Positions 9,144 to 18,125 of a stretch of DNA of 58,971 bases are shown piece by piece. A program made the position numbers and the translations under genes. The stretch's first letter is position 1. Each line of letters opens with the position of its first letter. Under the pieces are notes generated by a model, which ran no database searches, was not told the origin of the DNA, and saw only the letters and a list, made by a program, of their open reading frames with translations. The stretch is from Candidatus Hodarchaeota archaeon (GTDB lineage: Archaea > Asgardarchaeota > Heimdallarchaeia > Hodarchaeales > Hodarchaeaceae): NCBI GenBank assembly GCA_016840285.1, contig JAEOSR010000107.1:1-58971 (forward strand), written 5' to 3'.

Positions 9144-9941
9144 ATGAAACATAGATATGATTTTTCTGTAAAAGACGTTTCTGATGCTTATGATGGCCCA
9201 GTAGGACTATTATGGGAGATTCTTATGGGAGACCATATTCATGTAGGTGGTGAAGCTGAAACAAAACGTCTTGCAGAGAAGCTTGGAGTAAACAAAAACA
9301 CATATCTTCTGGATGTCTGTTCAGCACTTGGTGGTCCAGCACGATATTTAGCAAAAAACTATGGAACAGAGATTGTTGGTCTTGATATTACTGAGACTAT
9401 GCTTAGGAAGGCTCAAAAGCGTACCGAAGTAGAAGGATTAACAAATCTAATTGAATATCGTAGAGGAAATGCTCTTGATATACCAGAGAGGAGTAATACC
9501 TTTGATGTTGTCTGGGGACAAGATGCATGGTGTTACATAACCTCCAAAGAGAGACTAATAGAAGAAGTTGTACGAGTGTGTAAACCAGGCGGGAAAATTG
9601 GATTTACAGATTGGATTCTCGGCCCTACTCCCATGAGTTCTCAAGACGAAGCTGATATTCTATTTGAGTTTATGATTTTCCCAAATATGGAAACAATAGA
9701 AGGATATAAAGCTCTATTAGGGAAAAATAATTGCAGAGTCATTGAAGTTGAAGATCTCCAAGAAGATTTCACAGAACACATGCATATATATTTTAAAAAG
9801 GTTCAAAGTATAAAAGAAGATGTAGTGAAAGAATTTGGAGAAGAATTATACCAAGCTGCTGAATCTGGAGTCAAAGCATGGGTAAAAGCTGCTGATGAAG
9901 AAAAGGTCAGTAGAGGATTATGGATAGCTGAAAAATTATAA
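9144..9941 (+). CDS. Class I SAM-dependent methyltransferase
   Basis: This 265-residue protein has the Rossmann SAM-binding signature LLDVCSALGGPARYLA (~52-67) with acidic GLDIT at the end of strand 2. GNALDIP and VWGQDAWCYI follow, then FTDWILG in post-motif III. The N-terminal YDGPVGLLWEILMGDHIHVGG resembles small-molecule N-methyltransferases such as sarcosine/dimethylglycine methyltransferases. The substrate is not determined. A radical SAM/SPASM gene starts 28 bases after its stop on the same strand, so the two probably act in one pathway. Confidence 0.8.
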   Translation: MKHRYDFSVKDVSDAYDGPVGLLWEILMGDHIHVGGEAETKRLAEKLGVNKNTYLLDVCSALGGPARYLAKNYGTEIVGLDITETMLRKAQKRTEVEGLTNLIEYRRGNALDIPERSNTFDVVWGQDAWCYITSKERLIEEVVRVCKPGGKIGFTDWILGPTPMSSQDEADILFEFMIFPNMETIEGYKALLGKNNCRVIEVEDLQEDFTEHMHIYFKKVQSIKEDVVKEFGEELYQAAESGVKAWVKAADEEKVSRGLWIAEKL

Positions 9942-9968
9942 TTAAAATGTACTTGTATCGGTGTTTCT

Positions 9969-11033
9969 ATGGTTGATGAACGTAGCTCTGTTTTCCTTCA
10001 TGGAGGAATGTCTTCTGAAGCTGACATACAGAGAGAATATTATGAAAAAGGATTAATTTATACTGTTCAGATTGAATTGACATTGAAGTGTTTTCAGGGA
10101 TGTTCCTACTGTTATGCCAGTTCTAGGCCAAATAGTCCCAATGGTTTACCCACTGATGACATTAAAGCAATCTTAGATGATGCGTCAGAGATTAATGTCA
10201 GATGTATAGATTGGTTAGGTGGGGATCCTTTAGTCCGATCTGACTGGTATGATATTATGCAATATTCATATCAGAAAGGCCTTATTAACAATATTTGGAC
10301 TTCTGGATTGCCTTTGAAGAATCAAAAAATAGCGAAAAAAGCAGTTGAGGTTACAAGAAATGGAGGATTCATTTCTGTTCACTTAGATTCACTGAACCCT
10401 GAAATCTACAAACAAGTACATCAGTTACGTATCAAGGAAAACATTTCTGCAATTCTTCAAGGAGTAGATAATATCCTATCTTTAGGTAAATCTCCTAATG
10501 AAATATGGAATTGTATAACTCTAACAAAACCTGTAGCAAGCACTGACGTTTTTAATACCATGGAATGGTTTTGGAAGAATAAAGGGATTCGTACAGTCCT
10601 GACCCTTTTTAATCCAGTTTCAGACTCCGATTCTAGTGATTTTGAACCTTCGATTGAGTTGATTCAAAACTCGTACAAAGGGAGAGACGAAATAATGTAT
10701 CAAGATGATACTAGTTTCTCTACAATGGACGTTAGTAAGTTCTACTGTGGATCAATGATTTGCATTACGAGTGAGGGAAATTATACACCCTGTTCCGTGA
10801 TTCGCACAACTGAATTTGGGAATTATAAATCTTTGAGTCTTAAGGATCTTCTTAAAGAAAACCCTGGGGATATTTTGATGATGAAATTAAGAGATCCCAA
10901 AAATCTTCCAGCCCCGTGTGCTGATTGTGAGCAAAATAAGGTCTGCTTTGGCTGTCGGTCTTCAGCTTTTTATTATTCAGGGGATATGTTTGGGTGTGAC
11001 CCGAAATGTGTTAAATGTTCACCACATCAATAA
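9969..11033 (+). CDS. Radical SAM protein with SPASM-type C-terminus
   Basis: This 354-residue protein has the radical SAM cluster motif CFQGCSYC (CX3CX2C, ~40-47) and a following WLGGDPL. Its C-terminal half is cysteine-rich: YCGSMIC, TPCS, CADCEQNKVCFGC, CDPKCVKC. That is the layout of a SPASM domain carrying auxiliary Fe-S clusters. SPASM proteins often modify peptides or cofactors. No small precursor peptide was seen nearby, and the adjacent methyltransferase suggests small-molecule work instead. The start is ATG 9969. The function is left open. Confidence 0.8.
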   Translation: MVDERSSVFLHGGMSSEADIQREYYEKGLIYTVQIELTLKCFQGCSYCYASSRPNSPNGLPTDDIKAILDDASEINVRCIDWLGGDPLVRSDWYDIMQYSYQKGLINNIWTSGLPLKNQKIAKKAVEVTRNGGFISVHLDSLNPEIYKQVHQLRIKENISAILQGVDNILSLGKSPNEIWNCITLTKPVASTDVFNTMEWFWKNKGIRTVLTLFNPVSDSDSSDFEPSIELIQNSYKGRDEIMYQDDTSFSTMDVSKFYCGSMICITSEGNYTPCSVIRTTEFGNYKSLSLKDLLKENPGDILMMKLRDPKNLPAPCADCEQNKVCFGCRSSAFYYSGDMFGCDPKCVKCSPHQ

Positions 11034-11036
11034 CTA

Positions 11037-11699
11037 TCAAGGTTGATTAATACATAAGAAAAAACCAAAGTCTTTCAAGAATTTGAAATCGCGAAGAATC
11101 ACAAAATCAGCAGCACTTAGACCTTGTATGAACATATCCCAGGTAAAATGTGCCCTTTTAGGGTGGTATACTTTCAAATATCGTTCAAACCAGGTCAATG
11201 ATCTGTCATTAATTTCGTTGATCATCAATAATCCTTTCGGTTTTAGAATCCTACTAATTTCTTTTAACGCGTATTGCCATCCAATAACGTGATGGAGTAC
11301 AGTGAAAACAAAGACCACATCAAATTTATTTGAAGGAAGTTTAGTTTCCTTTACATCCGCTAAAAAAACATTAACGGGGAGATGTTTCTTTTTTACCTTA
11401 GCAAGTGATAATGAGACCATTTTTGGATCTATATCGAATGCATAATACTCTTTAGGCTTGAAACTTTCATAGATCTGGTATATTCCATATCCAGCCCCAC
11501 ATCCTACTTCCAAAATCCTCTTTCCCGTCAAATTGAAACTAATAGACTTTAGAAAATATTTGAAGATTTTTAATTCGAAGAAAGAGAGCATCAGTTTCTT
11601 AAATGGACTGACCATTAATTTCTCTTCTAAATTATGCAAATTGAATCTTTTTCTATGGATTTGGTTTAACTCTTTGTTAAAACTGTTTTCAAAGTTCAA
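11037..11699 (-). CDS. SAM-dependent methyltransferase (membrane-lipid or small-molecule type)
   Basis: This 220-residue protein has motif I RILEVGCGAGYGIYQI (~80-95), AFDIDP, then FDVVFVFTVLHHV and LKPKGLLMINE, all typical of class I methyltransferases. The C-terminus is basic and hydrophobic, which may allow membrane association. It converges with the radical SAM gene, with only four bases between the stops. UbiE-like quinone or lipid methylation is possible because a UbiA prenyltransferase follows at 11916, but they are divergently oriented and nothing proves a link. Confidence 0.75.
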   Translation of the reverse strand: MNFENSFNKELNQIHRKRFNLHNLEEKLMVSPFKKLMLSFFELKIFKYFLKSISFNLTGKRILEVGCGAGYGIYQIYESFKPKEYYAFDIDPKMVSLSLAKVKKKHLPVNVFLADVKETKLPSNKFDVVFVFTVLHHVIGWQYALKEISRILKPKGLLMINEINDRSLTWFERYLKVYHPKRAHFTWDMFIQGLSAADFVILRDFKFLKDFGFFLCINQP

Positions 11700-11915
11700 T
11701 TCGTACTATTCTCCTGGTAGAGAATAAAATTCTAGTCAGATCTAGATTGTTCAAGTTTCATTTTAATTCTTAATTGAGTGAAACTCTGAGACTACGATAA
11801 AGTGATCGAAATTATGTAAAGATTAAAAACATTGAAAGAATCATGGATTTTCCTAGGATTCGTAAAGTTGAAAGGTTTTTTCAAAATAGAAGTAATTCCC
11901 CAAAGGTGAAATCGG

Positions 11916-12674
11916 TTGGCTACTAATTTAGAGAACGTTAATGTGGAAAAGAAAGTAACTATTAACCAAAAAATCTTCGGTTTAATTAGGTTAGCTAGAC
12001 CCCAATTTCTCTTTGCTTATCTTATTGTTGGTGTTGGTGGATTGGTTGTTGGAGCTCAGCGGGGACTTGATATCGATATATTTGTAGCTTTATATTCTAT
12101 AATAGTAGTCCTTATTTCAGCAATTGGTGTCCATTATCGTGATGAAGCAGGGGACTGGGCTGCAGGGTATGACATCGAATATGGTGGAATGGGAGTCATT
12201 CGTGAAGGAACGTTAAGCGAAAATACTGTTCGACTCTTGGGGCGAATCATCAGTATTATCACGATAACAATGGGTATCATACAGGCATTATACCTTTTTA
12301 TAGCAAAAAATCAACCGATATTGCTTATCATTGGTGTTCCAATATTTATGATAATAGTCTTCGTTAATTTTTTGACTGAAGAGATCCCTCTTGGACACGA
12401 AATTATCACAGCGGGTTCATATCTCGCAACTTTTTATTGGATATACTTGGCTCAAACGTGGAACATCACAACATCCGTGCTATTCTTCTCAGTTTTCGTA
12501 TACTTAATTGTTTTCGCTCTCATCCCTTATCAAGACATTGGAGATATGGAAGTAGATGCAAAAACTGGCAAAAAAACATTGACTCGAAATCTGGGAATAG
12601 ATGGTGTTGGTCAACTATCAATTATCATTGGATTGATCTCATTAGTATTCTTATATCTCGCAATATTAACTTAA
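11916..12674 (+). CDS. UbiA-family prenyltransferase
   Basis: This 252-residue membrane protein has seven or eight helices. The two acidic loops of the UbiA fold are visible: YRDEAGDWAAGYD (~80-92) and DIGDMEVDAKTGKKT (~208-222). These loops bind Mg-diphosphate and position the prenyl donor. Archaeal members make menaquinone, heme O or ether lipids. The first Asp-rich loop is unusual compared with NxxxDxxxD, so assignment to a subfamily is unsafe. The start is TTG 11916, preceded by AAAGGTG. Quinone synthesis would fit the downstream cytochrome bd genes, by inference. Confidence 0.75.
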   Translation: MATNLENVNVEKKVTINQKIFGLIRLARPQFLFAYLIVGVGGLVVGAQRGLDIDIFVALYSIIVVLISAIGVHYRDEAGDWAAGYDIEYGGMGVIREGTLSENTVRLLGRIISIITITMGIIQALYLFIAKNQPILLIIGVPIFMIIVFVNFLTEEIPLGHEIITAGSYLATFYWIYLAQTWNITTSVLFFSVFVYLIVFALIPYQDIGDMEVDAKTGKKTLTRNLGIDGVGQLSIIIGLISLVFLYLAILT

Positions 12675-12727
12675 TAATATTTGTCAGGGATAGAGTTTAG
12701 AATACTCAATTGTAAGAGGATAAGATT

Positions 12728-13306
12728 ATGAAGAAGGAAAAAAAATATGAAATTTGTCGTGTGTGTGGATATGTCCGTCTAGTGGGGAAAGGCGGAAGAT
12801 GCCCTGCTTGTGGTGTTAAGGATACTGCTTTTGTTCCGTTTCAACATAAAGCCTCCTTTAATAGACGTACTTTTCTTAAGCTAGATGTGCATCCTGTTGC
12901 AGTTCACTTTACAATAACTTACACGGCTGTAACAGCTTTACTTTTTTTTATATTACTATTTATTGACGAATTACTTGGAGTTCCTATCCAAGGTATTTTA
13001 GATCTTCAAATTACCTTCCTTCCTTTATTAATTACATCTGGGGGAATAACTGGTCTTATCGATGGGAAAATCAGATTCCGAAAAATCAAAACACCTTACC
13101 TTTTAAGGAAAATAGTCTTGGGGTGTATTCTTCTTGTGATTTCTGTATTCCTTTTAATTTTACATATTATTAGTCAAGGTGATGCCTCTTTTCTGTTAAT
13201 TGAAGCTCTTTTGATCTCGCTTGCTTTCATACTTGCGAGTTATCTTGGATGGATTGGTGCTGAATTGATTTGCCCAATTGTTCCAATGGGAAAAATCAAG
13301 GCTTAA
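12728..13306 (+). CDS. Rubredoxin-like zinc ribbon fused to DUF2231 membrane domain
   Basis: The N-terminus carries CRVCGYVRLVGKGGRCPACG (~10-29), a CxxC...CxxC metal knuckle. After a linker, LDVHPVAVHFTITY (~52-65) is the signature that opens DUF2231 membrane proteins. Four hydrophobic helices follow. DUF2231 proteins are thought to bind heme or take part in redox reactions through the conserved histidines, but this is not proven. The attached knuckle suggests electron exchange with a soluble carrier. A 75-codon gene starts four bases after its stop. Confidence 0.65.
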   Translation: MKKEKKYEICRVCGYVRLVGKGGRCPACGVKDTAFVPFQHKASFNRRTFLKLDVHPVAVHFTITYTAVTALLFFILLFIDELLGVPIQGILDLQITFLPLLITSGGITGLIDGKIRFRKIKTPYLLRKIVLGCILLVISVFLLILHIISQGDASFLLIEALLISLAFILASYLGWIGAELICPIVPMGKIKA

Positions 13307-13309
13307 GAT

Positions 13310-13537
13310 ATGGAAGAGAGAGATATAATAAAAAAACAACCCATTCACTATAATTGGTTTGATATTGAAAAAGAAACCCCAGATGGAAAAAGAAGTTATG
13401 ATTTTGTTTTAGCAGCAAATGAAAAAGCTTCTGGGCGGCCAAAACGTAAAATTCCTGTAGTTGAGGTTATTGAACTTTCTTTCAATACCCAACATGAAGT
13501 AAGGTTCCGATTACTGGCATCAACACTACTGGAATAG
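13310..13537 (+). CDS. Hypothetical protein (75 aa), possibly truncated
   Basis: This small soluble frame starts four bases after the DUF2231 stop and has a good ATG. The sequence is polar and basic (RPKRKIP at ~43-49) and matches nothing I recognise. Its last ~15 codons overlap, on the opposite strand, a frameshifted DoxX-like relic, so the true C-terminus may have been lost and replaced by read-through into decayed DNA. It is probably translated, but whether it is functional is uncertain. Confidence 0.4.
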   Translation: MEERDIIKKQPIHYNWFDIEKETPDGKRSYDFVLAANEKASGRPKRKIPVVEVIELSFNTQHEVRFRLLASTLLE

Positions 13538-13689
13538 CATTAAGTTGTGAACTACCATAATCAACACCATAAATCACTTTTGGCCTAGCTTGGTTTTTGA
13601 TTCCCATGAAAGAAAGCTGCTACAAGATAAGCTTTAGCTAAAGCAAGAACAACTAACCCTATGCGAACATAAATTGAAAATCTGCTTGA
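13492..13689 (-). pseudogene. Frameshifted relic of a small membrane protein (DoxX-like?)
   Basis: Read on the minus strand, 13689 to 13585 gives a membrane helix RIGLVVLALAKAYLVAAFF in one frame. The text continues in another frame as GIKNQARPKVIYGVDYG. A helix followed by xxYGVDYxx is how the DoxX-like proteins at 7896 and 8525 end. No start codon or intact frame exists. An alternative is a relic of cytochrome oxidase subunit IV, whose helices also contain AKAxLVAxFF. The remainder up to 13967 shows no gene. Confidence 0.3.
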
Positions 13690-13967
13690 TCAGGTACCTT
13701 TTCACTATAAATACTGAGTTATAGCTCTATTATTGTAAAGAACGCAAGTAAAAGAACTTAGTCATGTATTTTCTTTTTCTCGTTAGTTATTTTTACTTCT
13801 TCTTACCTCAGGTAAATAGTTTTTACCTCCATAAATTCCCTTTTCACCGTATTTTTGCCTTACACACTGTTAAAGAAAGGGAAGCGTGAATATCTCCACA
13901 AAAAAATTTTAAGCATCTTTTTGTTTGTCATTCCATCCTGATCAAATATTATAGAAGGTTATTATAG
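13690..13967. other. Intergenic leader of cydAB
   Basis: No open frame with coding character was seen. The stretch is AT-rich, has several pyrimidine runs (around 13770-13860) and should hold the promoter of the cytochrome bd operon. I could not single out one convincing TATA box. Confidence 0.3.
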
Positions 13968-15305
13968 ATGGATGCTTTGAGTCTTGCCAAAATTCAGTTC
14001 TTTCTCACTATTGGGTTCCATTTTATTTTTCCTCCCCTCTCTATTGGGTTATCATGGTTCATTGTTTGGTTAATGACGAAATATATGAGAACTAAAGATG
14101 TTTTTTATAAAAATCTAACTTGGTTTTGGATTAAAGTCTTTACATTAACTGTAGCGATCGGAATTCCGACAGGAATTTTCATGGAGTTTCAATTCGGGAC
14201 AAATTGGAGTGAATTTTCTCGTTTCGTTGGAGATATTTTTGCAGCTCCACTAGCATTGGAAGTATTTTTCGCGTTTTTCCTCGAATCAGTTTTTTTAGGA
14301 GTTTTGATATCGGGCTGGAAAAGTAAACGAGTTTCTGAAAAAATTCTTTGGATGTCTTCAATTCTTATTGCTATTGGTGCAACTCTTTCAGCATTCTGGA
14401 TTCTAGTCGCAAATTCTTGGATGCATACTCCTAGAGGTTATGATTTAGTTGGTAACAAACTTGTTTTAACTGATTTATGGGCATCCATCTTTACTCCATC
14501 AATGTTTCCCCGTTTTTGGCATACTTTTAATGCATGTCTTCTCACCAGTGCTTTCTTTGTCATTGGGATAAGTTCCTATTATATATTAAAGAAAGACCAC
14601 ATTGAATACGCAAAGTATTCTCTGAAATTTGCATTAATTGTTGGGGTGGTTGCTTCACTTCTACAGGTTATTCTTGGCCATTGGCAATCTGTTACTGTGG
14701 CCTTATATCAACCTGCGAAGTTTGCCGCCCAGGAAGGCCTTTTTACAACAGAGAAAGGCGCACCATTAATTATTTTCGCTATATTAGATGAGACAGGGGT
14801 TTACTTTCAGCTGGGTATTCCCTATTTATTGAGTTTCTTAACTCATGGAGACCTGAACGCTTCTGTAATGGGTTTAGACCAATTTTTACCAGAAAACCGA
14901 CCATCAGTATTAATGACCTTTTATTCGTTTCATGCAATGGTTCTTCTTGGAGGTTTCTTAATTCTCTTTTCATTAATCGGTATTTTTCTGGTTTGGAAGA
15001 AGAAACTCTTTAACCAGGATTGGAAGTTCCAGAAGTGGTATTTAAGAGTTGGAATACTTTCAATCCCTCTTCCGATTTTAGCTAATGAGTTAGGTTGGAT
15101 GACTACTGAGGTGGGGCGTCAACCATGGATTGTTCAAGATGTTCTTAAAACTGCTGATGCTGTTTCTGTCTCAGTTCCCCCTGAACAGATTTTGTTTTCA
15201 ATAATATTATTCTGTTGTACTTTTGTACTTCTTTTTATAATATGGGTGTTAGCTACAGTTGGAGTTGTTAGAAAGGGTCCTAAACCGATGGAGGCAGAGA
15301 TTTGA
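13968..15305 (+). CDS. cydA: Cytochrome bd oxidase subunit I
   Basis: This 445-residue protein has nine or so membrane helices. FFLTIGFHFIFPP at the N-terminus holds the histidine expected to ligate heme b595, and PRFWHTFNACLLTS holds the second heme histidine. The late EVGRQPWIVQDVL is the conserved quinol-oxidase motif (GRQPW). The length fits the short Q-loop type. The enzyme oxidises quinol and reduces oxygen to water without pumping protons, with high oxygen affinity. Its stop overlaps the start of cydB by four bases (TTGA). This is direct evidence for oxygen use or scavenging. Confidence 0.95.
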   Translation: MDALSLAKIQFFLTIGFHFIFPPLSIGLSWFIVWLMTKYMRTKDVFYKNLTWFWIKVFTLTVAIGIPTGIFMEFQFGTNWSEFSRFVGDIFAAPLALEVFFAFFLESVFLGVLISGWKSKRVSEKILWMSSILIAIGATLSAFWILVANSWMHTPRGYDLVGNKLVLTDLWASIFTPSMFPRFWHTFNACLLTSAFFVIGISSYYILKKDHIEYAKYSLKFALIVGVVASLLQVILGHWQSVTVALYQPAKFAAQEGLFTTEKGAPLIIFAILDETGVYFQLGIPYLLSFLTHGDLNASVMGLDQFLPENRPSVLMTFYSFHAMVLLGGFLILFSLIGIFLVWKKKLFNQDWKFQKWYLRVGILSIPLPILANELGWMTTEVGRQPWIVQDVLKTADAVSVSVPPEQILFSIILFCCTFVLLFIIWVLATVGVVRKGPKPMEAEI

Positions 15306-16330
15306 GTTTTCTACAAGAACTTTGGTTTTTCCTTCTTGTGTTTATCATAATAATCTATACAATTTTAGATGGATTTGATTTAGGCGTGGGATTTTGGTAC
15401 TTTCTTACAAAAGATAAACAAGAGAGACAAATTATTATCAAAACAATTGGGCCCTTTTGGGATGGCAATGAAGTCTGGTTACTTGCAGCAGGCGGTGTCT
15501 TATTTGCCGTGTTTCCAGAGGCCTACGCTACAGTGTTTAGTACATTTTATTTGCCTTTAATTATCGTTGCCTTTGGTTTAATTCTAAGAGCAGTATCTAT
15601 TGAACTTAAAGATGAGTTCGATTCCCCCCTGTGGGGTAAGTTGACTGATTATGGTTTCATTTTAGGCAGTATGATTCCTGCTATTTCTTTTGGGATTTTA
15701 ATAGGGAATATAATCCAAGGAATTCCTCTTGACGAAACTAACAATTTTTCGGGAACATTACTAACTTTAATCAATCCTTACAGTCTTCTTATTGGTGTGA
15801 TGTCTTTAGTAATGATGATAGGTCACGGTGCAATTTATTTACGACTCCGAACCACAGATGAACTCGCGGAAAAGTCTACAGGATGGGCTAAAATTGGATT
15901 GATAAGTCTTATTAGCATTGCTGCAATTGTCCTGGTCATTAGTGCCTTTATACATCCTCATCTTGTAGAAAATTTTATTGACTTCCCATTTCTGATTATC
16001 ATACCATTCATTGGGTTTCTACCAATTCTACTTTCGATTTGGCTTATAATAAAAGAAAAAAATCCTGTTTTCTCTTTCATAACCTCGGCTGTATCTATTG
16101 GAATGATTATATTAGGCGTAGGATTAGCCAGTTTCCCCAATTTAGTTTTTGCTTCAAATGATTCCTCTAGAAATCTTACAGTTTATAATGCATCATCAGG
16201 TGAATTAACTTTATCTACAATTCTAGGGATCACGCTTATAGCTTTACCCCTAGTTTTAACATATACAGCTTGGACGTATAAAACTTTAAGTGAAAAGGTT
16301 GAATTAGCAGATATAAAGGAAATCTATTAA
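15302..16330 (+). CDS. cydB: Cytochrome bd oxidase subunit II
   Basis: This 342-residue, eight- to nine-helix protein begins with an N-terminal helix followed by TILDGFDLGVGFWYF, then FWDGNEVWLLAAGG, both signatures of CydB. MIGHGAIYLRLRTT (~170) is also conserved. Subunit II supports subunit I in the membrane and contains no heme ligands in short-loop enzymes. The start is TTG 15302 within the cydA stop codon region, so the two are translationally coupled. No cydX-type small subunit or cydDC exporter is visible nearby. T-rich sequence follows the stop. Confidence 0.95.
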   Translation: MSFLQELWFFLLVFIIIIYTILDGFDLGVGFWYFLTKDKQERQIIIKTIGPFWDGNEVWLLAAGGVLFAVFPEAYATVFSTFYLPLIIVAFGLILRAVSIELKDEFDSPLWGKLTDYGFILGSMIPAISFGILIGNIIQGIPLDETNNFSGTLLTLINPYSLLIGVMSLVMMIGHGAIYLRLRTTDELAEKSTGWAKIGLISLISIAAIVLVISAFIHPHLVENFIDFPFLIIIPFIGFLPILLSIWLIIKEKNPVFSFITSAVSIGMIILGVGLASFPNLVFASNDSSRNLTVYNASSGELTLSTILGITLIALPLVLTYTAWTYKTLSEKVELADIKEIY

Positions 16331-16535
16331 TTTCATTTGATTTTACATTTTTATTTGGTAAAATTTTCATTTTTATTAATCCTATAACTTTAGATTAATC
16401 TGTGATTTTGAAATTCTTAGCTATAAAGATAAAAAAGTCCAAAATGAAAATTTAGTTATACAACATATCTCAAAGAAAACAAAATTAAATTTTAGATCAA
16501 ATCATTGATATTCTCGCTTTATAAGGGTGATGATA

Positions 16536-17597
16536 ATGTCCTCGGTGGTTATGACATTAGAAGATGTTCGTGAAAAAGCAAAAGAAAAGTTAAAAGGAGT
16601 TTGTATGGTTTATAAGGATTGTGACGGGAATCCAAGCAGATTTTGTCAAGGACAACATTATGGTAGGTCATTGGGCTTTGGTGGCATTGGTAGTGGAGCT
16701 TCTTTCCATAACAATTGGTTAGCATTGAGGAAAATAAAACTAAAGATGAAATTGATTGAATCTCACTTTGAATCAGATACTTCATTTCACTTTTTCGGTA
16801 AAAAGTTATCTATGCCGATCATGGGGGCTTCTGTTACAGGTGTTAACTCATTTGGAGGTGAGAAAGTGATATCAGAAGAAGAATTTTGTCGTACAACAGT
16901 TCGGGGGTGCATTGAGGCTGGAACCATCACTTGGCGAGGAGACACCTATACATATTCATTAGAAAATTCCTATGGCCTTGATGCTATTGCGGAAGCAAAT
17001 TCTGGTGGAGTTAAAATTGTTAAACCTAGAGAGCAATCCGTCATCATTGGATTCTTTAGAAAGGCCGAAAAATGTAACGTAACAGCAGTGGGGGTGGACA
17101 CTGATGGTTGTGGCTCATATATGATGACTAAGCATAATAAACCAATATTTAAGAAGAATTCTGACGATATCCGCGAACTTGTCGATTCTACGACCCTTCC
17201 AGTAATAATAAAAGGAATTATATGTGTTGAAGATGCTTTAGAGGCAGTAAATGCTGGTGCTTCAGCTATTGTTGTTTCAAATCATGGTGGACGAGTACTT
17301 GATCATACACCTGGAACTGCTGATGTACTTCCAGAAATTGTAGAGGCGTTGAAAGATAGAAAGGTTATGATTGTTGCTGATGGTGGTATTAGAACAGGTT
17401 ATGATGTTTTAAAGATGTTAGCTCTTGGTGCTGATGCGGTTTTGATTGGACGTGACATCGTAAGAGCAGCTGTAGGGGGCGGAAGTGAAGGTGTTCGATT
17501 ACAAATGGAATATTTACGAGAAACGCTAAAAAAAGCAATGAAAATGACTGGATGTTCTTCTTTAGATAAAATAAAATCTAATATTTTAGAATCTTGA
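16536..17597 (+). CDS. FMN-dependent alpha-hydroxyacid dehydrogenase/oxidase family
   Basis: This ~353-residue TIM-barrel flavoprotein has the family active-site motif VSNHGGRVLD (~250-259) carrying the catalytic histidine and arginine. VADGGIRTGYDVLKMLALGAD (~286-305) binds the FMN phosphate and is followed by LIGRDIV. An unusual cysteine-rich N-terminus (GVCMVYKDCDGNP, FCQGQ) could hold a metal or cluster and is not typical of lactate or glycolate oxidases. The ATG at 16536 is preferred over GTG 16527 because GGGTGAT at 16525-16531 is a Shine-Dalgarno sequence. The substrate is unknown; an isopentenyl isomerase-like role is less likely. Confidence 0.75.
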   Translation: MSSVVMTLEDVREKAKEKLKGVCMVYKDCDGNPSRFCQGQHYGRSLGFGGIGSGASFHNNWLALRKIKLKMKLIESHFESDTSFHFFGKKLSMPIMGASVTGVNSFGGEKVISEEEFCRTTVRGCIEAGTITWRGDTYTYSLENSYGLDAIAEANSGGVKIVKPREQSVIIGFFRKAEKCNVTAVGVDTDGCGSYMMTKHNKPIFKKNSDDIRELVDSTTLPVIIKGIICVEDALEAVNAGASAIVVSNHGGRVLDHTPGTADVLPEIVEALKDRKVMIVADGGIRTGYDVLKMLALGADAVLIGRDIVRAAVGGGSEGVRLQMEYLRETLKKAMKMTGCSSLDKIKSNILES

Positions 17598-17680
17598 CTA
17601 AAAACATCTCTTCCAAAAATCGAGCTAATATTCAAAATTCTTCGTTCTAATTATTCTCCATTGGTCTAGAGTCAATTATC

Positions 17681-18031
17681 TTCGAATTTCACATAATAAA
17701 AGTTTTTTGTCCAAGATTAAAATCCCACAGAAATCATGATGTAGCAAAACAACAGATGCGAGGTTTTGGAGGGATGGTCTCGTTTGAACTCAATGGTGGT
17801 TTAAAAGCAGGCCGTGAATTGATAAAAAATGTTAAGGTTTGGTCATTGGCTGAATCTCTTGGTGCTGTTGAGTCAATGATTACTCATCCTGCAACAATGA
17901 CGCATGCCTCACTTCCAAACGAGGTTCGGAGAGCGCGTGGAATCAGTGATGGACTTATTCGTCTTAGTGTAGGAATTGAAGCTGTAGAAGACCTAATTTC
18001 GGATCTAGAACAAGCTCTAAGATATGCTTAA
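17681..18031 (+). pseudogene. Relic: C-terminal third of a cystathionine gamma-synthase/lyase-type enzyme
   Basis: The frame reads KVFCPRLKSHRNHDVAKQQM then RGFGGMVSFEL, and later THASLPNEVRRARGI, GLIRLSVGIE and EDLISDLEQAL. This is the C-terminal domain of Cys/Met-metabolism PLP enzymes (about 380 residues in full). The PLP lysine domain is missing and no start precedes the conserved part except an internal ATG (17756). It is best read as the 3' remnant of a deleted gene. The missing part is not seen elsewhere in the window. The preserved frame suggests recent loss or possible expression of a fragment. Confidence 0.75.
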
Positions 18032-18125
18032 ATTCTATCAGGTTTATAATAAGCATATTTCAACTAATCATTATATCGAGAACATTAAATTGAAGTGAAC
18101 TTAACAAAAGCGGAAGTTAAAAAGG

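Noticed and set aside
13585..13689. Cytochrome oxidase subunit IV relic
   Set aside because: The helix text fits loosely, but the second frame's YGVDYG and the two DoxX-like genes nearby favour a DoxX-like origin. Kept only as an alternative.
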